Below, piece by piece: positions 29,019-32,004 of a DNA stretch of 32,004 bases. The translations under genes were made by a program, and so were the position numbers. This DNA comes from Pseudomonadota bacterium (GTDB taxonomy: Bacteria; Pseudomonadota; Alphaproteobacteria; Rhodobacterales; Rhodobacteraceae), in NCBI GenBank assembly GCA_029567145.1, contig JAKQLM010000169.1, positions 1-32,004 on the forward strand. The letters are read 5' to 3'. Position 1 is the stretch's first letter. The number at the start of each line of letters is the position of its first letter. The notes beneath the pieces were generated by a model that did no database searches, was not told where the DNA came from, and was given only the letters and a program-made list of their open reading frames with translations.

Positions 29019-30689
29019 TCAGTTGGCCTGGCGGCGCAGGAAGGCCGGGATTTCGATCCGGTCCTGGTCGGTTCCCATGTCGTGATCGTCGTCATAGGCG
29101 GTCACGGGGGGCTGCGGACGGCTGGCCGGGGCGGCCTGGCCACCCGCTTCCAGATGCCCGGCCATGCGGTTGATCAGCGATCCGATACCGAACCGGGGCT
29201 TGGCGCCTGCCTGCACCGGGGTCGCAGCGACGGGGGCCGGAGCCGCAGCGACCGGGGCCGGACGGGCGAACTTCGCCGCACCGCCCGCAGGTTTCGCAAC
29301 AGCCGCCTGCAACCGGGCCAAAGCCTCGGGCGAGGGCTGGCCCGCCGCGCGCGGACGCGGGGCGACAAAGTCACCGGCATCCGCCTCGATTGCCGACGGG
29401 GTCGAGCGGATCATCGACGGCTGCGCCACCGGCGCGGGCGCGGGGCGATAGGCCGGGGGCGGCAGATCGTCGGCCAGCATGGGGGCCGGTGCCGCAGCGG
29501 TCATCCCCGCGCGCGAGGCCATGGCGTCGAACGCCGGCATGTCGGCAGGCTCGTCGTCCAGATCGGCCTCGTCATCGGCCATCGACATCTGCATCGGCGC
29601 GGGGGCCGCATGGGTCGGGACCGGGATCGACGCGCGCGGCGCTTCGGTCTGGTGCGAGGGGGTCAGCGTCAGCGGGGCCGCCATCGACCGGCGTGCCACC
29701 GGCACGTCCAGCCGCGCAGAGGACGCGTCGATGCCGGTCGCCACGACCGACACGCGGATGCGGCCTTCCATGCCGGTGTCCAGTGTGGACCCCACGATGA
29801 TGTTCGCGTCCGGATCGACCTTTTCGCGGATGATGTTCGCGGCTTCGTCCAGCTCGAACAGCGTCAGGTCATGGCCGCCGGTGATGTTGATCAGGACACC
29901 CTTCGCGCCGTGCAGGCTGATTTCGTCCAGAAGCGGGTTGGCAATCGCCTTTTCCGCCGCCTGGATCGCCCGGTCGTCGCCACTGGCTTCGCCCGTGCCC
30001 ATCATCGCCTTACCCATCTCGTCCATGACGGCGCGCACGTCGGCGAAGTCGAGGTTGATCAGGCCCGGACGGACCATCAGGTCGGTCACGCCCTTGACGC
30101 CCTGATAAAGGACGTCATCCGCCATCGCGAAGGCTTCGGTGAACGTGGTGCGTTCGTTCGCCAGCCGGAACAGGTTCTGGTTCGGGATGATGATCAGCGT
30201 GTCAACGACCTTCTGCAGGGCGTCGATGCCGTCCTCGGCCTGCTTCATCCGCTTGTTGCCCTCGAACTGGAAGGGCTTGGTCACGACGCCAACGGTCAGC
30301 ACACCCAGCTCCCGCGCGGCTTGCGCGATGATCGGGGCCGCGCCCGTGCCGGTGCCGCCGCCCATGCCCGCCGTGATGAAGCACATGTGCGCGCCCGCCA
30401 GGTGATCGACGATTTCTTCAATCGTCTCTTCGGCCGCTGCCGCGCCGACCGTGGGCCGCGCGCCCGCGCCCAGACCCTCGGTCGCCTTCACACCCATCTG
30501 GATGCGCGCATGGGCCCGGCTTTGCTGCAGGGCCTGCGCATCGGTGTTCGCCACGACGAACTCGACGCCTTCCAGCGCCTTGTCGATCATGTTGTTCACC
30601 GCGTTGCCGCCTGCCCCGCCAACACCGAAGACGGTGATGCGAGGCTTCAGCTCTTCACGCTCGGAAGTCATCGTCAGATTGAGTGCCAT
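29019..30689 (-). CDS. ftsZ: Cell division protein FtsZ
   Basis: [35 protein letters not shown], long Ala/Pro-rich linker and C-terminal peptide [12 protein letters not shown]. Confidence 0.98.
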   Translation of the reverse strand: MALNLTMTSEREELKPRITVFGVGGAGGNAVNNMIDKALEGVEFVVANTDAQALQQSRAHARIQMGVKATEGLGAGARPTVGAAAAEETIEEIVDHLAGAHMCFITAGMGGGTGTGAAPIIAQAARELGVLTVGVVTKPFQFEGNKRMKQAEDGIDALQKVVDTLIIIPNQNLFRLANERTTFTEAFAMADDVLYQGVKGVTDLMVRPGLINLDFADVRAVMDEMGKAMMGTGEASGDDRAIQAAEKAIANPLLDEISLHGAKGVLINITGGHDLTLFELDEAANIIREKVDPDANIIVGSTLDTGMEGRIRVSVVATGIDASSARLDVPVARRSMAAPLTLTPSHQTEAPRASIPVPTHAAPAPMQMSMADDEADLDDEPADMPAFDAMASRAGMTAAAPAPMLADDLPPPAYRPAPAPVAQPSMIRSTPSAIEADAGDFVAPRPRAAGQPSPEALARLQAAVAKPAGGAAKFARPAPVAAAPAPVAATPVQAGAKPRFGIGSLINRMAGHLEAGGQAAPASRPQPPVTAYDDDHDMGTDQDRIEIPAFLRRQAN

Positions 30690-30894
30690 GGGTTTGCCCG
30701 TTCCGTTTCTTGTCCGCCGCCTGTTTTTATTCCGATGGCCCGCACACCTGTCCTGTGTGCAAAATCACCGACTTATCCCCGATTCTATCCACAACCCGGA
30801 AAGACGTCACGCAAAAAAACCTTCGGGATCGCAAAATCTGGGGGATTTCTCCCTGATTTCAGCGGCATTTCGCCTTTGAGGCAGGATATTGTGG

Positions 30895-32004
30895 TCACCA
30901 GTTGTCCTTGAACCATTTGACGGCCCGCCGCAGCGACCGTGCCGGGTAGCGTTCGGCGGGGATTTCGAAGTCCCACCATTCGTCCTGCGGATGCGCCGCG
31001 AACAGGCACAGCCCCACGGCCGATGCAAACGCCGCCCCCGTCGCCGCCTGCGGCAGTCCCTGCACGCGCAAGGGGCGACCAAGACGGACGCGCTGCCCAA
31101 GGATGCGCGTCGCCAACCCGTCCAGCCCCGGAATCTGGCTGCCGCCCCCCGTCAACACGATCTGCTGGCTGGGCAGGCTGTCAAAGCCCGCCGCGTCCAG
31201 CGTGGCGCGCACTTCCTCCAGGATCTCCTCGACCCTTGGCCGCATGATGCCGATCAGCTCGGTCCGGGAAATCTGCCGCCGGTCCTTCTCCCAGTCGCCA
31301 CTGTCGCCGCCGATGTCGATCATCTCGCGGTCGTCCATCCCCGTCGCATACAGCCCGCCGTGGCGCGTCTTGATCCGCTCTGCCGCCGCCAGCGGGATCT
31401 GCAACCCCTTGGAGATGTCCGAGGTCACATGATCCCCGCCCATCCGCACGCTGTCCGCATAGATCATGTGCTTCTTGATGAAGATCGACAGCCCGGTCGC
31501 GCCGCCGCCCATGTCGATGCAGGCCGCGCCCAGTTCCTGCTCGTCCTCGACCAGCGAGGAGATGCCCGAGACATAGGCCGACGAGGCGATCCCGGCCAAT
31601 TCAAGGTCACAGCGCTTGATGCAATACAGCAGGTTCTGCACCACATCGCCGTCCACCGACAACAGGTGCATGTCGCAGGCCAGCCGATGCCCGATCTGCC
31701 CGCGCGGGTCGCCAAGGCCGCTGCGATGGTCCAGCGCAAAGTTCACCGGCTGGGCGTGCAGCACCTCGCGGCCCTGCCCCAGGTCCGGCACGTCGCAGGC
31801 GGCCAGCACGCGGCTGACGTCCTGTTCGGTCACGACGCTGTCCTGCAACTCCAGCTCGCCCGCCAGCCCATAGCTGCGCGGCTCGGCCCCCGAAAAGCAG
31901 GCGATCACATGATCGACCCGCACATTCGCCATCTTCTGCGCCGCCTGAACCGCCGTGCGAATGGCGCGCTCGGTTTCGTTCATCACGGCGATCTCGCCGA
32001 AACG
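30895..32004 (-). CDS. ftsA: Cell division protein FtsA (N-terminus off the window)
   Basis: ACIDMGGGATGLSIFIKKHMIYADSVRMGGDHVTSDISKGL...IVLTGGGSQIPGLDGLA; frame open to the window edge. Confidence 0.95.
   Translation of the reverse strand, partial: RFGEIAVMNETERAIRTAVQAAQKMANVRVDHVIACFSGAEPRSYGLAGELELQDSVVTEQDVSRVLAACDVPDLGQGREVLHAQPVNFALDHRSGLGDPRGQIGHRLACDMHLLSVDGDVVQNLLYCIKRCDLELAGIASSAYVSGISSLVEDEQELGAACIDMGGGATGLSIFIKKHMIYADSVRMGGDHVTSDISKGLQIPLAAAERIKTRHGGLYATGMDDREMIDIGGDSGDWEKDRRQISRTELIGIMRPRVEEILEEVRATLDAAGFDSLPSQQIVLTGGGSQIPGLDGLATRILGQRVRLGRPLRVQGLPQAATGAAFASAVGLCLFAAHPQDEWWDFEIPAERYPARSLRRAVKWFKDNW

Noticed and set aside
29019-29700. Ala/Pro-rich low-complexity region in FtsZ
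   Set aside because: Normal long C-terminal linker of alphaproteobacterial FtsZ.
28917-30911. 664-aa plus ORF antisense to ftsZ
   Set aside because: Arg/Gly/His-rich shadow of ftsZ; no domain recognised.

Overview
GC-rich alphaproteobacterial window, Rhodobacterales-like by gene content and synteny (fumC-DUF4169-RHH next to sspB; bolA-DnaJ-like-cobS/cobT; ftsA-ftsZ-lpxC-bamD-recN). Most of it is ordinary chromosomal housekeeping. I see no CRISPR, prophage, transposase or obvious defence island. Clear features: a circularly permuted two-piece tmRNA gene (ssrA) whose tag reads ANDNRAPVALAA and whose acceptor stem can be paired by eye; sspB about 3 kb downstream; a rhodanese-ChrB/ChrA chromate pair; fumC; tandem outer-membrane beta-barrel paralogs; a corrinoid-protein/DUF1638 locus with a 52-aa membrane ORF missing from the ORF track; an ArsR plus two SRPBCC operon with duplicated operator-like palindromes; cobS and cobT; an Xaa-Pro aminopeptidase; and the end of the dcw cluster. 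The best second-look items are a back-to-back array of three perfect palindromes (10714-10782) with a 16-bp half-copy 1.1 kb away, the ArsR operator pair, a probable malate synthase G relic (16994-17083), DnaA-box-like sites in the ftsA-ftsZ gap, and the partnerless corrinoid/DUF1638 locus. I did not find a convincing new multi-gene system.
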